Source: Streptomyces sp. NBC_00670
GTDB taxonomy: Bacteria; Actinomycetota; Actinomycetes; Streptomycetales; Streptomycetaceae
DNA: 64,000 nt
NCBI RefSeq assembly: GCF_036226765.1
Contig: NZ_CP109017.1
Span: 4,899,001-4,963,000, forward strand
Direction: 5' to 3'
Positions 8,455 through 16,867 of this stretch are shown here, piece by piece. The notes below the pieces were generated by a model. The model had not been told where the DNA came from, searched no databases, and saw only the letters and a program-made list of their open reading frames with translations. Position 1 is the first letter of the stretch. Every line of letters begins with the position of its first letter. The position numbers and the translations under genes were made by a program.

Positions 8455-9456
8455 TCAGGCCGCCGTCCCCGGGTCCTCGGCCCCGGCCACCGGTCCCGGT
8501 CCCGGCCCCCGGAACGTGCGCCGGTACGCCTGCGGGGTCGTCCCCAGCGCGCGCACGAACTGGTGCCGCAGCGCGGCCGCGTTGCCGAACCCGGTGCGGC
8601 CCGCGATCGCGTCCGTGGTCTCGTCCGTGCCCTCCAGCAGCCGCTGCGCCAGCAGCACCCGCTGGCGCAGGATCCAGCGGTACGGCGTCGTGCCCGTCTC
8701 CTGCTGGAAGCGGCGGGCGAAGGTACGCGGCGACATGTGGGCGCGGGCGGCGAGCTGCTCGACGGTGACCTCCTCGTCCAGGTGCCGCTCCATCCACACC
8801 AGCACCTCGCCCACGGTGTCGCACGGAGTGCGGGGCAGCGGGCGCTCGATGAACTGGGCCTGCCCGCCGTCCCGGTGCGGCGGCACCACCATCCGCCGGG
8901 CGATCCGGTTCGCCACCTCCGGCCCCTGCTCCTTGCGCACCAGGTGCAGACAGGCGTCGATCCCGGCGGCCGTACCGGCGGAGGTGATCACCGGGTCCTC
9001 GTCCACGTACAGCACGTCCGGCTCGACCCGCGCCCGCGGGTAACGCCGGGCCAGCGTGTCCGCGTGCCGCCAGTGCGCCGAGCAGCGCCGCCCGTCGAGC
9101 AGCCCGGCCGCGCCCAGTACGAAGACGCCGGAGCACACGCTGAGCACCCGGGCGCCCCGGCCGGCGGCGTCGCGCAGCGCACGGAGCAGCTCGGGCGGAT
9201 AGGCGCGGCTCTCGAAGCCGTTCCCGGCGGGTACGGCGATCAGGTCGGCCTCGGCCAACCGCTCCAGGCCGTACGGCGTCGAGAACGTCAGCCCCGGCAC
9301 ATGGGTGCCCAGCCGCGGGCCCTCGGCGGAGACCACCGCGAAGTCGTACACGGGCAGCCCCTCGTCGCTCCGGTCGATGCCGAAGACCTCGCAGACGACG
9401 GCCAGCTCGAAGGGGTGGACGCCGTCCAGCATGACGGCGGCGACGTTGCGCAGCAT
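8455..9456 (-). CDS. nrdS: GlxA-type AraC-family regulator, probably NrdS
   Basis: A 333-residue regulator with an N-terminal DJ-1/PfpI-like domain (nucleophile-elbow-like SVCSGVFVLGAAG) and a C-terminal double helix-turn-helix of the AraC family (ARAHMSPRTFARRFQQETG, then IAGRTGFGNAAALRHQF). It lies downstream of nrdB on the same strand, the place of nrdS in the S. coelicolor nrdABS operon. Its target and ligand are not established from sequence. The ATG at 9456 is preferred because the longer open frame upstream is arginine- and proline-rich and unlike the family. Confidence 0.87.
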   Translation of the reverse strand: MLRNVAAVMLDGVHPFELAVVCEVFGIDRSDEGLPVYDFAVVSAEGPRLGTHVPGLTFSTPYGLERLAEADLIAVPAGNGFESRAYPPELLRALRDAAGRGARVLSVCSGVFVLGAAGLLDGRRCSAHWRHADTLARRYPRARVEPDVLYVDEDPVITSAGTAAGIDACLHLVRKEQGPEVANRIARRMVVPPHRDGGQAQFIERPLPRTPCDTVGEVLVWMERHLDEEVTVEQLAARAHMSPRTFARRFQQETGTTPYRWILRQRVLLAQRLLEGTDETTDAIAGRTGFGNAAALRHQFVRALGTTPQAYRRTFRGPGPGPVAGAEDPGTAA

Positions 9457-9550
9457 GCGGACAAGTGTGCCTCGGCGATGGCAGGAAATCGAGGGTGTAC
9501 GGCAGTCCTGCCACTGACGCGGAGGAGGCGGCGGCGCGAAGGTGGAGCAC

Positions 9551-9799
9551 ATGGACACGACGCACGCACAAGCACTCATCGGAATGGTGGCCGTCCTCGG
9601 CCTCCTGGCCCTCATCACCCTGCCCGCCCTGATCGGCGTCGTCCACGACTGGCGTGTGGACCGGCAGCTCAGGGCGGCGCGGGGACGGCAGGAGGCCGAG
9701 CGGGAGAGCGGTCAGAAGTCCTCGTCGAAGCCGACCGAGCCCTCCACCGCGACCTGGTACGCCGACGCCCGCCGCTCGAAGAAGTTGGTCAACTCCTGA
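9551..9799 (+). CDS. small single-pass membrane protein antisense to the nrdB 3' end
   Basis: An 82-residue frame with GGTGGAG six to ten bases before the ATG. Residues 9-31 form one hydrophobic segment (ALIGMVAVLGLLALITLPAL and beyond), followed by a basic, charged tail, so the predicted topology is N-out/C-in. The last 88 bases overlap the end of nrdB on the other strand. No family is recognised. The good ribosome site and credible membrane segment support a real gene, but it sits inside what should be the nrdABS transcript. Confidence 0.55.
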   Translation: MDTTHAQALIGMVAVLGLLALITLPALIGVVHDWRVDRQLRAARGRQEAERESGQKSSSKPTEPSTATWYADARRSKKLVNS

Positions 9800-10740
9800 A
9801 CGCCCTGGAGCTCCATGAAGGAGAACGGGTTCTCCGCGCCGTACACCGGAGCGAAGCCGAGCCGGCTCAGCCGCTGATCGGCGACGCACTCCAGGTACTG
9901 CCGCATGGAGTCGGTGTTCATCCCCGGGAGGCCGTCACCGCACAGGTCGCGCGCGAACTGCAGCTCGGCCTCGACGGCCTCCGTAAGCATGTCGGTCACC
10001 TGCCGGCCCAATTCCTCGTCGAAGAGGTCCGGCTCCTCCTTGCGGACGGTGTCGACGACGTCGAACGCGAACGACATGTGCATCGTCTCGTCCCGGAACA
10101 CCCAGTTGGTGCCGGTGGCCAGGCCGTGCAGCAGGCCCCGGCCGCGGAACCAGTAGACGTAGGCGAACGCGCCGTAGAAGAACAGCCCCTCGATGCACGC
10201 GGCGAAGCAGATCAGGTTGAGGAGGAAGCGTCGGCGGTCGGCCTTGGTCTCCAGGCGGTCGATCGACTCGACCGAGTCCATCCACCGGAAGCAGAACTCG
10301 GCCTTCTCCCGGATGGACGGGATGTTCTCCACGGCCGCGAAGGCGGCGGCCCGGTCGTCCGGGTCGGGCAGATAGGTGTCAAGGAGCGTCAGATAGAACT
10401 GGACGTGCACGGCCTCCTCGAAGAGCTGGCGGGACAGGTACAGCCGCGCCTCCGGGGAGTTGATGTGCTTGTACAGCGTCAGCACCAGGTTGTTCGCGAC
10501 GATCGAGTCGCCGGTGGCGAAGAAGGCCACCAGGCGGCCGATCAGATGCTGCTCCTCGGGGCTGAGCCTCGCCAGGTCGGCGACGTCCGAGTGGAGGTCG
10601 ACCTCCTCGACGTGCCAGGTGTTCTTGATGGCGTCCCGGTAGCGCTCGTAGAAGTCGGGATAGCGCATGGGGCGCAGGGTGAGCTCGAAGCCCGGGTCGA
10701 GCAGGTTCTTGGTGGGGTTCGCGGGGGTCTCGGTGGACAT
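9712..10740 (-). CDS. nrdB: class Ia ribonucleotide reductase, beta subunit
   Basis: The 342-residue diiron subunit that makes the tyrosyl radical for deoxynucleotide synthesis. Metal-site signatures are EEAVHVQFY (ExxH, with the Tyr four residues on as the likely radical site) and RDETMHMSF (second ExxH). The ATG shares its A with the nrdA stop (TGATG), so expression is coupled. The C-terminus ends GFDEDF, an acidic tail of the kind that docks onto NrdA. Confidence 0.95.
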   Translation of the reverse strand: MSTETPANPTKNLLDPGFELTLRPMRYPDFYERYRDAIKNTWHVEEVDLHSDVADLARLSPEEQHLIGRLVAFFATGDSIVANNLVLTLYKHINSPEARLYLSRQLFEEAVHVQFYLTLLDTYLPDPDDRAAAFAAVENIPSIREKAEFCFRWMDSVESIDRLETKADRRRFLLNLICFAACIEGLFFYGAFAYVYWFRGRGLLHGLATGTNWVFRDETMHMSFAFDVVDTVRKEEPDLFDEELGRQVTDMLTEAVEAELQFARDLCGDGLPGMNTDSMRQYLECVADQRLSRLGFAPVYGAENPFSFMELQGVQELTNFFERRASAYQVAVEGSVGFDEDF

Positions 10741-13109
10741 CACTGGCAGGCCTCGCAGGACTCGGGGTTTTCCAGGGAGCAGGCGACCGCTTCGGGGTCC
10801 GGAGCGGCCGGTGCGGCGGGGGCGGTGGCCGCGGTGGCCCGTGCCGCGCGGGCGATACGGGTGGCCGGGCGGGAGCGCAGGTAGTACGTCGTCTTCAGCC
10901 CGGACCTCCAGGCGTAGGCGTACATGGAGGAGAGCTTCCCGATGGTCGGCGTCTCCAGGAACAGGTTCAGCGACTGGGCCTGGTCGAGGTACGGGGTGCG
11001 GGCGGCGGCCATGTCGATCAGGCCGCGCTGCGGGATCTCCCAGGCGGTGCGGTACAGCGCGCGCACGTCCTCGGGGATCCAGGAGAAGCCCTGCACCGAG
11101 CCGTTCGCCTCGCGCAGCGCCTCCCGGGTGCGCGCGTCCCACACGCCGAGTCGCTTGAGGTCGTCCACCAGGTACGAGTTGACCTGGAGGAACTCGCCCG
11201 ACAGCGTCTCGCGTTTGAACAGGTTGGACACCTGCGGCTCGACGCACTCGTAGACACCGGCGAGCGAGGCGATGGTCGCGGTCGGCGCGATGGCAAGCAG
11301 CAGCGAGTTGCGCAGCCCGGTCGTCGCCATGCGTTCCCGCAGCGCGGCCCAGCGCTCCGGCCAGGTGTGCTCGACGCCGTAGTGGTCGGGGTGCAGTACG
11401 CCCCGGGCCGTACGGGTCTTCTTCCAGGCCGGCGCGGGGCCGTGGCGCTCGGCGAGGTCGGCGGAGGTCTCGTACGCGGCGAGCATGATCCGCTCGGCGA
11501 TGCGGGTGGACAGGGCCTTCGCCCCGGGGGAGTCGAAGGGCAGGCGCAGCCGGAAGAACACGTCCTGGAGCCCCATGGCACCGAGCCCCACCGGGCGCCA
11601 GCGGGCGTTGGAGCGGCCCGCCTGCTCGGTCGGGTAGAAGTTGATGTCGACGACCCGGTCGAGGAAGGTCACGGCGGTGCGGACGGTGGCGTCCAGCCGC
11701 TCCCAGTCGAGGTCCCCGTCCCGGACGAACGCGCCGAGGTTGACCGAGCCCAGATTGCAGACCGCCGTCTCCCCGTCGTCCGTGACCTCCAGGATCTCCG
11801 TGCAGAGGTTCGAGGAGTGGACGACGTGGCCGGGCTCGGCGGTCTGGTTCGCGGTCCGGTTGGCGGTGTCCTTGAAGGTCATCCAGCCGTTGCCGGTGCT
11901 CGCGAGCGTACGCATCATGCGGCCGTACAGCTCACGGGCGGGCAGTGTCCTCCGGGCGAGCCCCGCCTCCTCCGCCCTGCGGTAGGCGACGTCGAACTCG
12001 GCGCCCCACAGGTCGGTCAGCTCCGGCACGTCGGCGGGGGAGAACAGCGACCAGGTGCCGTCGGCGTCCACCCGGCGCATGAACTCGTCCGGGATCCAGT
12101 GCGCGAGGTTCAGGTTGTGCGTGCGGCGGGCGTCCTCGCCGGTGTTGTCCCGCAGCTCCAGGAACTCCTCGACGTCCGCGTGCCAGGTCTCCAGGTAGAC
12201 CGCCGCCGCGCCCTTGCGCCGGCCGCCCTGGTTCACGGCGGCCACCGAGGCGTCCAGCGTCTTCAGGAACGGGACGATGCCGTTGGAGTGCCCGTTGGTG
12301 CCGCGGATCAGCGAACCCCGGGCGCGGACGCGGGAGTAGGCGATGCCGATGCCGCCGGCGTGCTTGGAGAGCCGGGCGACCTGGTGGAGGCGGTCGTAGA
12401 GGGAGTCCAGCTCGTCCTTGGGGGAGTCCAGGAGGTAGCAGGACGACATCTGGGCGTGCCGGGTGCCGGAGTTGAAGAGGGTGGGGGAGGAGGGGAGGTA
12501 GTCCAGGCGGCTCATCAGGCCGTACAGGGCGGCGACCTCGTCCACGGACCGCGTGCTGTCGTCCTCGGCGAGTCCGCAGGCGACCCGCAGCAGGAAGTGC
12601 TGCGGCGTCTCGACGGCCTTGCGGGTGAGCGGGTGGCGCAGCAGATAGCGGCTGTGCAGGGTGCGCAGGCCGAAGTAGCCGAAGCGGTCGTCGGCGTCCG
12701 GGTCGATCAGCGCGTCCAGGCGGTCCGCGTGCAGCCGTACGAACGCGGCGGTGCGGTCGGCGATCAGGCCCTCGCGGTGGCCGGTGGCGACGGAGTCGGT
12801 GAAGGAGACGACGCCCTGCGAGGCGGCCTCGGCGCGGATGCCGAGGGTCAGCAGCCTGGCGGCCAGCCGGGAGTGGGCCGGGTCCTCGGAGATCAGCCCG
12901 GCGGCCGCCTCCGTGGCCAGCTCGCGCAGCTCGGCCTCGTCGGCGTGGGCGGACCGGCCGCGCAGGGCCGCGGCGGCGACCCGGCCGGGGTCGGCGCCCT
13001 GGAGGTCGACGGTCAGCGCGGTGAGGGTGCGCAGCAGGGCGGCGCCGGGGCCGTCGGGTTCCCCGACCGCCGGGGGCGCCGGGGCGGGAACCGCCGGGGC
13101 GATGGTCAT
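10740..13109 (-). CDS. nrdA: class Ia ribonucleotide reductase, alpha subunit
   Basis: A 789-residue catalytic subunit. NLCTEI carries the thiyl-radical Cys with its Asn and Glu partners; MSSCYLL and AVCNLGSVNL carry the redox Cys pair; TTYYLRS is the radical-transfer Tyr pair; the C-terminal CEAC is the shuttle dithiol. The first 100 residues, where an ATP-cone would lie, are alanine-rich and lack an obvious VxKRxG motif, so allosteric activity control may differ from E. coli. ATG 13109 has GGGAGAG upstream. The gene is preceded by a B12 riboswitch, and B12 can repress it when the cobalamin-dependent class II enzyme is usable. Confidence 0.95.
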   Translation of the reverse strand: MTIAPAVPAPAPPAVGEPDGPGAALLRTLTALTVDLQGADPGRVAAAALRGRSAHADEAELRELATEAAAGLISEDPAHSRLAARLLTLGIRAEAASQGVVSFTDSVATGHREGLIADRTAAFVRLHADRLDALIDPDADDRFGYFGLRTLHSRYLLRHPLTRKAVETPQHFLLRVACGLAEDDSTRSVDEVAALYGLMSRLDYLPSSPTLFNSGTRHAQMSSCYLLDSPKDELDSLYDRLHQVARLSKHAGGIGIAYSRVRARGSLIRGTNGHSNGIVPFLKTLDASVAAVNQGGRRKGAAAVYLETWHADVEEFLELRDNTGEDARRTHNLNLAHWIPDEFMRRVDADGTWSLFSPADVPELTDLWGAEFDVAYRRAEEAGLARRTLPARELYGRMMRTLASTGNGWMTFKDTANRTANQTAEPGHVVHSSNLCTEILEVTDDGETAVCNLGSVNLGAFVRDGDLDWERLDATVRTAVTFLDRVVDINFYPTEQAGRSNARWRPVGLGAMGLQDVFFRLRLPFDSPGAKALSTRIAERIMLAAYETSADLAERHGPAPAWKKTRTARGVLHPDHYGVEHTWPERWAALRERMATTGLRNSLLLAIAPTATIASLAGVYECVEPQVSNLFKRETLSGEFLQVNSYLVDDLKRLGVWDARTREALREANGSVQGFSWIPEDVRALYRTAWEIPQRGLIDMAAARTPYLDQAQSLNLFLETPTIGKLSSMYAYAWRSGLKTTYYLRSRPATRIARAARATAATAPAAPAAPDPEAVACSLENPESCEACQ

Positions 13110-13234
13110 GGGTGCTCTCCCTCGTTCGGCACGGGCCATGACGAGGACAGGGAGCAACACGGTGGCGCGCGGGTGCGCCGGGTCGCGTCCCCGGCCCATT
13201 CCACGAGGCCCGGACGTCGGGCACCCGGCCGGAC

Positions 13235-13350
13235 GGCCGGGCGCACTGCCGGCAGGTCCTCGGACTCACCTCGACGCGCGTACGCGTGGATACACCGTTG
13301 CGGGACAGCTCCGGATTCACACCGGATTCCCCTGCGGCGGCAGCGTGCTG
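13235..13350 (-). promoter_or_regulatory. adenosylcobalamin (B12) riboswitch of nrdABS
   Basis: Read on the minus strand, the leader has the diagnostic cobalamin elements in order: GGGGAATCCGGTGTGAATCC, GGAGCTGTCCCGCAACGGT, and finally GAGTCCGAGGACCTGCCGGC (the B12 box region). It lies 130 to 240 bases before the nrdA start. Such a riboswitch is established for Streptomyces nrdABS, where coenzyme B12 represses the operon. Confidence 0.95.
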
Positions 13351-13352
13351 AG

Positions 13353-13401
13353 CATACATGTTGTGGCGGACGGCCGGTTGAGGGACCAGATGTTGTGTCG
13401 G
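13353..13401 (-). promoter_or_regulatory. two NrdR-like boxes over the nrdABS promoter
   Basis: Two similar 16-bp sites, CATACATGTTGTGGCG (13353-13368) and CCAGATGTTGTGTCGG (13386-13401) on the plus strand, are separated by 17 bases and share ATGTTGTG. Size, pairing and spacing fit NrdR boxes. The first overlaps a minus-strand -10 candidate TATGCT (13356-13351), so a bound repressor would block the start of the riboswitch RNA. Confidence 0.75.
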
Positions 13402-13419
13402 ACGCGGGCAGGGAGTCTC

Positions 13420-13490
13420 GGGAGGGCGGCCCGGCACGAATCCCGGGGAGGCGGCCCACGCGCGAACCCCGGGGAGGCGGCGCACGCACC
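13420..13490. repeat. three imperfect 22-25 bp tandem repeats
   Basis: Units sharing CGGGGAGGCGGC(C/G)CACGC start near 13420, 13444 and 13469. They fill the space between the nrdABS promoter and the terminator of the symporter gene. No function is recognised. Confidence 0.7.
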
Positions 13491-13527
13491 AAGGCCGCGA
13501 CCGCCCCCGAGGGGCAGCCGCGGCCTT
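13491..13527 (-). terminator. terminator downstream of the symporter gene
   Basis: AAGGCCGCG (13491-13499) pairs with CGCGGCCTT (13519-13527). On the minus strand the right arm ends in CCTT. It lies 28 bases past the symporter stop codon. Confidence 0.7.
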
Positions 13528-13554
13528 CCGCGCACGTGGCGCGTATCGCGACGA

Positions 13555-15165
13555 CTAGTGCGACGTCCCCGCCGTCGCCGGCGGGAGCTCCGGCTCGACG
13601 CCGGCGTCGCCGACGTCCACCGTGTAGTCGTCCGCCGTCGTCTCGTCGACGCCCTCCGGCGCCTTCGCCGCCCGCAGGACGAACGTCAGCACCACCGTCA
13701 CCACCACGTTCAGCACGAACGCGGTCAGACCGATGTAGCCGATCTCCCCGATGCCGGGGATCTCGTCCGAGGACCCGCCGAAGTGCTTCTGCGTCGGCGA
13801 GGCCACGCCGTACGCGGCCACCGTGCCGTACACCATGCCGACCGCCCAGCCGGCCAGCAGCGCCCAGCGGTGGAACCAGCGGGTGAACAGGCCGCCCACC
13901 AGCGCGGGGAACGTCTGCAGGATCCAGATGCCGCCGAGCAGCTGGAAGTTGATCGCCACCGTCTTGTCCATCGTCAGGACGAAGACCAGCGCGCCCACCT
14001 TGACCAGCAGCGAGACGAACTTGGAGACCTGGGCCTCCTGCTTCGGCGTCGCGTCCGGCTTGATGAAGTCCTTGTAGATGTTGCGGGTGAAGAGGTTCGC
14101 CGCCGCGATCGACATGATCGCCGCCGGCACCAGCGCGCCGATCCCGATGGCCGCGAAGGCCACACCCGCGAACCAGTCGGGGAACATGTTCTCGAACAGC
14201 TGCGGGATGGCCAGCTGGCCGTTCTTCACGGAGATCCCGTCCGCGATCGCCATGAAGCCCAGCAGCGCCAGCAGACCCAGCATCAGCGAGTACAGCGGCA
14301 GGATCGTGGTGTTGCGCCGGATCACCTCACGGCTGCGCGAGGAGAGCGTCGCCGTGATCGAGTGCGGGTACATGAACAGTGCCAGCGCCGAGCCGAGCGC
14401 GAGCGTGGCGTACGTCCACTGTCCGCCTGCGGCCGGGATCACGCCGCCCGCGCCCGCCTTCGCGAACTTCTCGCCCGCCGAGGCGAAGATGTCGTCGAAG
14501 CCGCCGAGCTTGATCGGGATGTAGATGATCGCGACCGCGATGACGATGTAGATGAGCGCGTCCTTGACGAACGCGATCAGCGCGGGGGCCCGCAGTCCGG
14601 AGGAGTACGTGTACGCGGCCAGGACGCCGAAGGCGATCAGCAGCGGCAGGTCCTTCACGAACCAGTTGGTGTTCTCGCCCCCGCCCACGCCCATCACGTC
14701 GAGCACCGCCTGGATGCCGACGAGCTGGAGCGCGATGTACGGCATCGTCGCCAGGATGCCGGTCACGGCCACCGCGAGCGAGAGCCCCTTGGAGCCGAAC
14801 CGCCCGCGCACGAAGTCGGAGGTGGTGACGTACCCGTGCCGGTGGCTGACGGACCACAGGCGCGGCAGGAAGGTGAAGACCAGCGGGTACACCAGGATGG
14901 TGTACGGCACGGCGAAGAACCCGGAGGCGCCCGCCGCGTAGATCGCGGCCGGGACGGCCACGAAGGTGTACGCGGTGTAGAGGTCGCCGCCCAGCAGGAA
15001 CCAGGTGATCCAGGTGCCGAACGACCGTCCGCCCAGACCCCATTCGTCCAGGCTGTGCTCGTTCTCGGCCTTGCGCCAGCGGGCCGCGAGGAAGCCCATC
15101 GCGGTGACCAGCACGAAGAAGAAGATGAAGACGCCGAGTGCGACGCCGTTCACGCCGTCCTTCAT
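13555..15165 (-). CDS. mctP: sodium:solute symporter, MctP-like monocarboxylate permease
   Basis: A 536-residue integral membrane protein with about 13 hydrophobic segments, beginning VALGVFIFFFVLVTAMGFLA. The SSS-family pattern is clear: WGLGGRSFGTWITWFLLGGD near the N-terminus and AIGIGALVPAAIMSIAAANL in the middle. It most resembles MctP/YjcG-type carriers for short monocarboxylates, but the substrate is inferred. The ATG overlaps the stop of the upstream DUF3311 gene (ATGA), a pairing common in Actinobacteria. Confidence 0.85.
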   Translation of the reverse strand: MKDGVNGVALGVFIFFFVLVTAMGFLAARWRKAENEHSLDEWGLGGRSFGTWITWFLLGGDLYTAYTFVAVPAAIYAAGASGFFAVPYTILVYPLVFTFLPRLWSVSHRHGYVTTSDFVRGRFGSKGLSLAVAVTGILATMPYIALQLVGIQAVLDVMGVGGGENTNWFVKDLPLLIAFGVLAAYTYSSGLRAPALIAFVKDALIYIVIAVAIIYIPIKLGGFDDIFASAGEKFAKAGAGGVIPAAGGQWTYATLALGSALALFMYPHSITATLSSRSREVIRRNTTILPLYSLMLGLLALLGFMAIADGISVKNGQLAIPQLFENMFPDWFAGVAFAAIGIGALVPAAIMSIAAANLFTRNIYKDFIKPDATPKQEAQVSKFVSLLVKVGALVFVLTMDKTVAINFQLLGGIWILQTFPALVGGLFTRWFHRWALLAGWAVGMVYGTVAAYGVASPTQKHFGGSSDEIPGIGEIGYIGLTAFVLNVVVTVVLTFVLRAAKAPEGVDETTADDYTVDVGDAGVEPELPPATAGTSH

Positions 15166-15455
15166 TCCGCCGCACCTCCCTTCGAGGAGGCCGCCGAGGC
15201 CGCGGAGGCGTCACGGGAGGCCCGCCCGCGCTGGTCGAACTGCCACAGCTTGTAGGCGGTCACCGTCAGCACGGTGGAGATGAGCACCCACAGCATCTGG
15301 TACCAGTAGAAGAACGGGATGCCGATGAACGTCGGGTCGGTCTTGGCGTACGAACCGACCCACAGCATCGCCACGAACGGCGCGACGAGGCAGAGGCCGA
15401 TGGCGACCCGCAAGGGCGTCACCACCCCTCTGCCGACTCCTGGGGCATCTGACAT
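15162..15455 (-). CDS. DUF3311 small membrane protein, symporter partner
   Basis: A 97-residue protein with two membrane segments (VAIGLCLVAPFVAMLWVGSY and FFYWYQMLWVLISTVLTVTA) and a charged alanine/serine-rich C-terminal tail. DUF3311 proteins regularly precede SSS-family symporters and may be accessory subunits, like the small partner of acetate permeases. The ATG at 15455 is preferred over one nine codons upstream, having a GGAG upstream. Confidence 0.82.
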   Translation of the reverse strand: MSDAPGVGRGVVTPLRVAIGLCLVAPFVAMLWVGSYAKTDPTFIGIPFFYWYQMLWVLISTVLTVTAYKLWQFDQRGRASRDASAASAASSKGGAAE

Positions 15456-15630
15456 GTGCGGCTCCGTCCCCTCGCTGGTCAACCGGGCAATGCGCAGGGA
15501 AATCTAGGTCACCGCGTCCAGGGAACGGAACCCTTGTCCGCATAACGGTTGGGGAAGGCGACGAAAAGGGGACAGGTGGTCACGGTAGGTCACGCACCCG
15601 TCCCGAACATGGCGTGAGCCCGGGAGCCGC

Positions 15631-16395
15631 TCAGTCCAGCGGCCGCTTGAGCCGAGCCACGAACTTGTACCGGTCGCCCCGGTACACCGACCGCACCCAC
15701 TCCACCGGCCGGCCCTCCTTGTCCAGGGAGTGGCGGGAGAGCATCAGCATCGGCAGCCCCACGTCCGTGCCGAGCAGCCCGGCCTCGCGCGGCGTGGCCA
15801 GCGACGTCTCGATCGTCTCCTCGGCCTCCGCGAGGTGGATGCCGTAGACCTCGGCCAGCGCGGTGTAGAGCGAGGTGTACTTCACCAGCGAGCGGCGCAG
15901 CGCCGGGAAGCGCTTGGCCGACAGATGGGTCGTCTCTATGGCCATCGGCTCGGCGTTGGCCATGCGCAGCCGTTCGATGCGCAGCACCCGGCCGCCGGCG
16001 GTGATGTCGAGGAGCTCCGCGAGCCGGTCGTCGGCGGTGATGTACCCGATGTCCAGGAGCTGGGAGGTGGGCTCCAGGCCCTGTGCGCGCATGTCCTCGG
16101 TGTACGAGGTCAGTTGCAGGGCCTGCGACACCTTCGGCTTGGCCACGAACGTGCCCTTGCCCTGGATGCGCTCGAGCCGTCCCTCGACGACGAGTTCCTG
16201 CAGCGCCTGGCGCACGGTCGTGCGCGAGGTGTCGAACTCCGAGGCCAGCGTGCGCTCGGGCGGGACCGGGGTGCCGGGCGGCAGGGTGCGGGTCATGTCG
16301 AGCAGGTGCTTCTTCAGGCGGTAGTACTTCGGCACGCGCGCCGTACGGACGGGTGCTCCGCCCTCGCTCTCCGCACTGCTGACGTCGGTGCTCAT
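15631..16395 (-). CDS. dasR: GntR/HutC-family regulator DasR
   Basis: A 254-residue regulator with an N-terminal winged helix (FDTSRTTVRQALQELVVEGRL, then IQGKGTFVAKPKVSQ) and a C-terminal UTRA ligand domain. The sequence is close to S. coelicolor DasR as I remember it, the repressor of chitin and N-acetylglucosamine genes that is relieved by glucosamine-6-phosphate and links nutrient state to development and antibiotic production. It is divergent from dasA with DasR sites between the two, which indicates autoregulation. Confidence 0.96.
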   Translation of the reverse strand: MSTDVSSAESEGGAPVRTARVPKYYRLKKHLLDMTRTLPPGTPVPPERTLASEFDTSRTTVRQALQELVVEGRLERIQGKGTFVAKPKVSQALQLTSYTEDMRAQGLEPTSQLLDIGYITADDRLAELLDITAGGRVLRIERLRMANAEPMAIETTHLSAKRFPALRRSLVKYTSLYTALAEVYGIHLAEAEETIETSLATPREAGLLGTDVGLPMLMLSRHSLDKEGRPVEWVRSVYRGDRYKFVARLKRPLD

Positions 16396-16552
16396 GCTCC
16401 GCCTTCCCGGCTCGGTGCCGCGGGGGCCGACGGGTCCCGCCGGTCACGGCTCACATCGTGGCACGGCTTCGTGTGGGTGACTCCACACGTTCCGTGAGGG
16501 GATCCCGCGCACGCGTGCCGGGGACCTCCTTTGTATACCGCCAGCCGACCGC

Positions 16553-16568
16553 GGTGGTCTAGTCCACC
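16553..16568. promoter_or_regulatory. DasR-responsive element (dre) upstream of dasR
   Basis: GGTGGTCTAGTCCACC matches the dre consensus AGTGGTCTAGACCACT at 13 of 16 positions and is itself nearly palindromic. It lies 158 bases upstream of the dasR start. Confidence 0.85.
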
Positions 16569-16576
16569 GTCCGCCC

Positions 16577-16603
16577 AGTGGTCCACCCAGTGGTACACCC
16601 ACC
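16577..16603. promoter_or_regulatory. secondary dre-like sites in the dasR-dasA space
   Basis: AGTGGTCCACCCAGT (from 16577) and AGTGGTACACCCACC (16589-16603) overlap and each keep the AGTGGT half with a degenerate second half. With the site at 16553 they form a cluster of three, which could give cooperative DasR binding. Confidence 0.55.
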
Positions 16604-16701
16604 GGAACCGCTGCCGACCTGGCCTTTTCGCATCCTTCCTACGTAAAGGTTCTTGCATATGTAGGTCCCATAACGGACGCCTCACGCGGGCTCCAACGCC
16701 C

Positions 16702-16730
16702 TTGACACTCCTATTGGTCCGGGCCAAGCT
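16702..16730 (+). promoter_or_regulatory. probable dasA promoter
   Basis: TTGACA (16702-16707), 17 bases, then CAAGCT (16725-16730) as a weak -10. The consensus dre at 16737-16752 would cover the transcription start, so DasR would repress by blocking initiation. Confidence 0.6.
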
Positions 16731-16736
16731 CCCCCT

Positions 16737-16752
16737 ACTGGTCTACACCACT
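16737..16752. promoter_or_regulatory. dre site of dasA
   Basis: ACTGGTCTACACCACT, 14 of 16 matches to the dre consensus. I recall the same sequence as the dasA operator of S. coelicolor. It sits about 115 bases before the dasA start, over the inferred transcription start. Confidence 0.92.
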
Positions 16753-16867
16753 GGACCAGGTCCCGGCCCCACGGGCAACGCACGTACGCGGCACGTCGCC
16801 GCGCAGCACTTCGTCGCGGCACGCCGAGGGGGACAGGGGGGTTCGTGGCATCCCTGAGGAGGGTGGC

